From UBA6921 sp031363085 (GTDB lineage Bacteria > Pseudomonadota > Gammaproteobacteria > SG8-11): 15,904 nt of DNA. The notes below the pieces were generated by a model that saw nothing but the letters and a program-made list of their open reading frames with translations, was not told the DNA's origin and made no database searches. Shown piece after piece: positions 15,547 to 15,904 of this stretch. The stretch lies in the NCBI GenBank assembly GCA_031363085.1, contig JANLTU010000055.1, positions 1 to 15,904 of the forward strand, written 5' to 3'. Both the position numbers and the translations under genes were made by a program. Numbering within the stretch: the stretch's first letter is position 1; each line of letters starts with the position of its first letter.

Positions 15547-15811
15547 GGGGAAATCCTACGTGAATCAAGTGTCGCGTCGTTGTCGGAAAAGCACCGTATC
15601 GCAAACCGAACAACCTAGCCTCCTTACGGAAGGAAACCGTACACCTGCCAGATACCGCTGTGAAGTCGGATTTATACGACGCCAATATCGGCTGCCATTG
15701 CTTTTTCTCAAGTGCCCTTCAGAAACCGCGCGCGCTGCCTTGGCGCCGCTGCGCCGGCAAGTCCAAGCCACACCGACAGATGCATTTAAATCTCCTATAC
15801 TTGCGCTCGAC
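15547..15811. other. Divergent intergenic region between the hybrid kinase and the last gene
   Basis: No supported gene in these 265 bases. It contains a small hairpin TCCTT-ACGG-AAGGA (15621-15634) within a slightly longer region that GTATC/GATAC (15596-15600, 15651-15655) could close. Kinase promoter elements on the minus strand were not identified with confidence. Confidence 0.4.
15773..15801 (+). promoter_or_regulatory. Candidate sigma-70 promoter for the last gene
   Basis: CCGACA (15773-15778), a 17-base spacer and TATACT (15796-15801). The -10 matches the consensus at 5 of 6 positions and the -35 at 4 of 6. Transcription would start near 15808, only a few bases before the ATG at 15812, which would make a nearly leaderless message unless the promoter or the start is different. 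Confidence 0.35.
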
Positions 15812-15904
15812 ATGCACCCCACTCTGCGCGCTCTCGTTGTTGTCGTGGCCACCCTCGCCGCGTGGCCCAACGCGCGCGCCGAAAATTACACGCGCGTGCT
15901 GGCG
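15812..15904 (+). CDS. Start of an exported protein (3' truncated by window)
   Basis: The frame is open from ATG 15812 to the end of the window (31 residues). The N-terminus has one Arg, then a hydrophobic core ALVVVVATLAAW and an ARA/EN site, which fits a Sec signal peptidase I signal cleaved after about residue 23. The rest is outside the window, so the function is unknown. No Shine-Dalgarno is evident before the ATG. Confidence 0.55.
   Translation, partial: MHPTLRALVVVVATLAAWPNARAENYTRVLA

Noticed and set aside
15587..15665. Possible cyclic di-GMP (GEMM) riboswitch, because GCAAACC and GCCTCC occur close together
   Set aside because: The other conserved blocks of the class, including the GGGACGCAAAGCC core and the following stem, are missing; only short stems are present.

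Overview
The window (about 56-58% GC by eye) looks like a chromosomal segment of a proteobacterium, most likely a gammaproteobacterium. The main reason is the order pilin genes - pilB - pilC - pilD - coaE - zapD - yacG, a type IV pilus / cell-division block familiar from that class. A betaproteobacterium cannot be excluded, because similar orders occur there. No insertion sequence, CRISPR array, rRNA or tRNA gene was seen.

Layout. Positions 1-1265 hold the tail of one pilin-like gene, a stem-loop, a cysteine-free type IV pilin and a PilE-like minor pilin. Positions 1266-1769 are a degraded stretch with the N-terminal remnant of a DUF5615-type (PIN-like toxin) gene and a 15-bp direct repeat. 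Positions 1770-7432 run on the plus strand: pilB (assembly ATPase), pilC (platform protein), a spacer with three compact hairpins, pilD (prepilin peptidase), coaE (dephospho-CoA kinase), zapD (FtsZ bundling) and yacG (zinc-binding gyrase inhibitor). Positions 7422-8423 (minus) encode a Nudix-ThiE-like fusion that overlaps yacG tail to tail. Positions 8569-10899 (minus) are a translationally coupled pair: a DUF6502 protein and a multi-repeat DUF5666 lipoprotein whose frame is broken by a single extra base. Positions 10900-11438 are a long intergenic region with a strong plus-strand terminator that no recognised gene explains (candidate small RNA) and a hairpin-rich leader. Positions 11439-12152 (plus) encode a receiver-domain protein that begins with an apparent lipoprotein signal. 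Positions 12193-15546 (minus) encode a large membrane hybrid histidine kinase. The window ends inside the signal-peptide region of another exported protein (15812-15904).

How the genes work together. Pilin precursors are cleaved and methylated by PilD, then polymerised by PilB on the PilC platform. The retraction ATPases and secretin are not in this window. coaE, zapD and yacG are housekeeping neighbours. The receiver protein and the hybrid kinase are convergent neighbours and may be a signalling pair, but nothing in the sequence proves that they are partners.

The least explained items are the candidate small RNA at about 11033-11205, the lipoprotein-receiver fusion at 11439, the DUF6502/DUF5666 pair and its frameshift, and the three-hairpin spacer between pilC and pilD. 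No complete new defence or mobile system was recognised.
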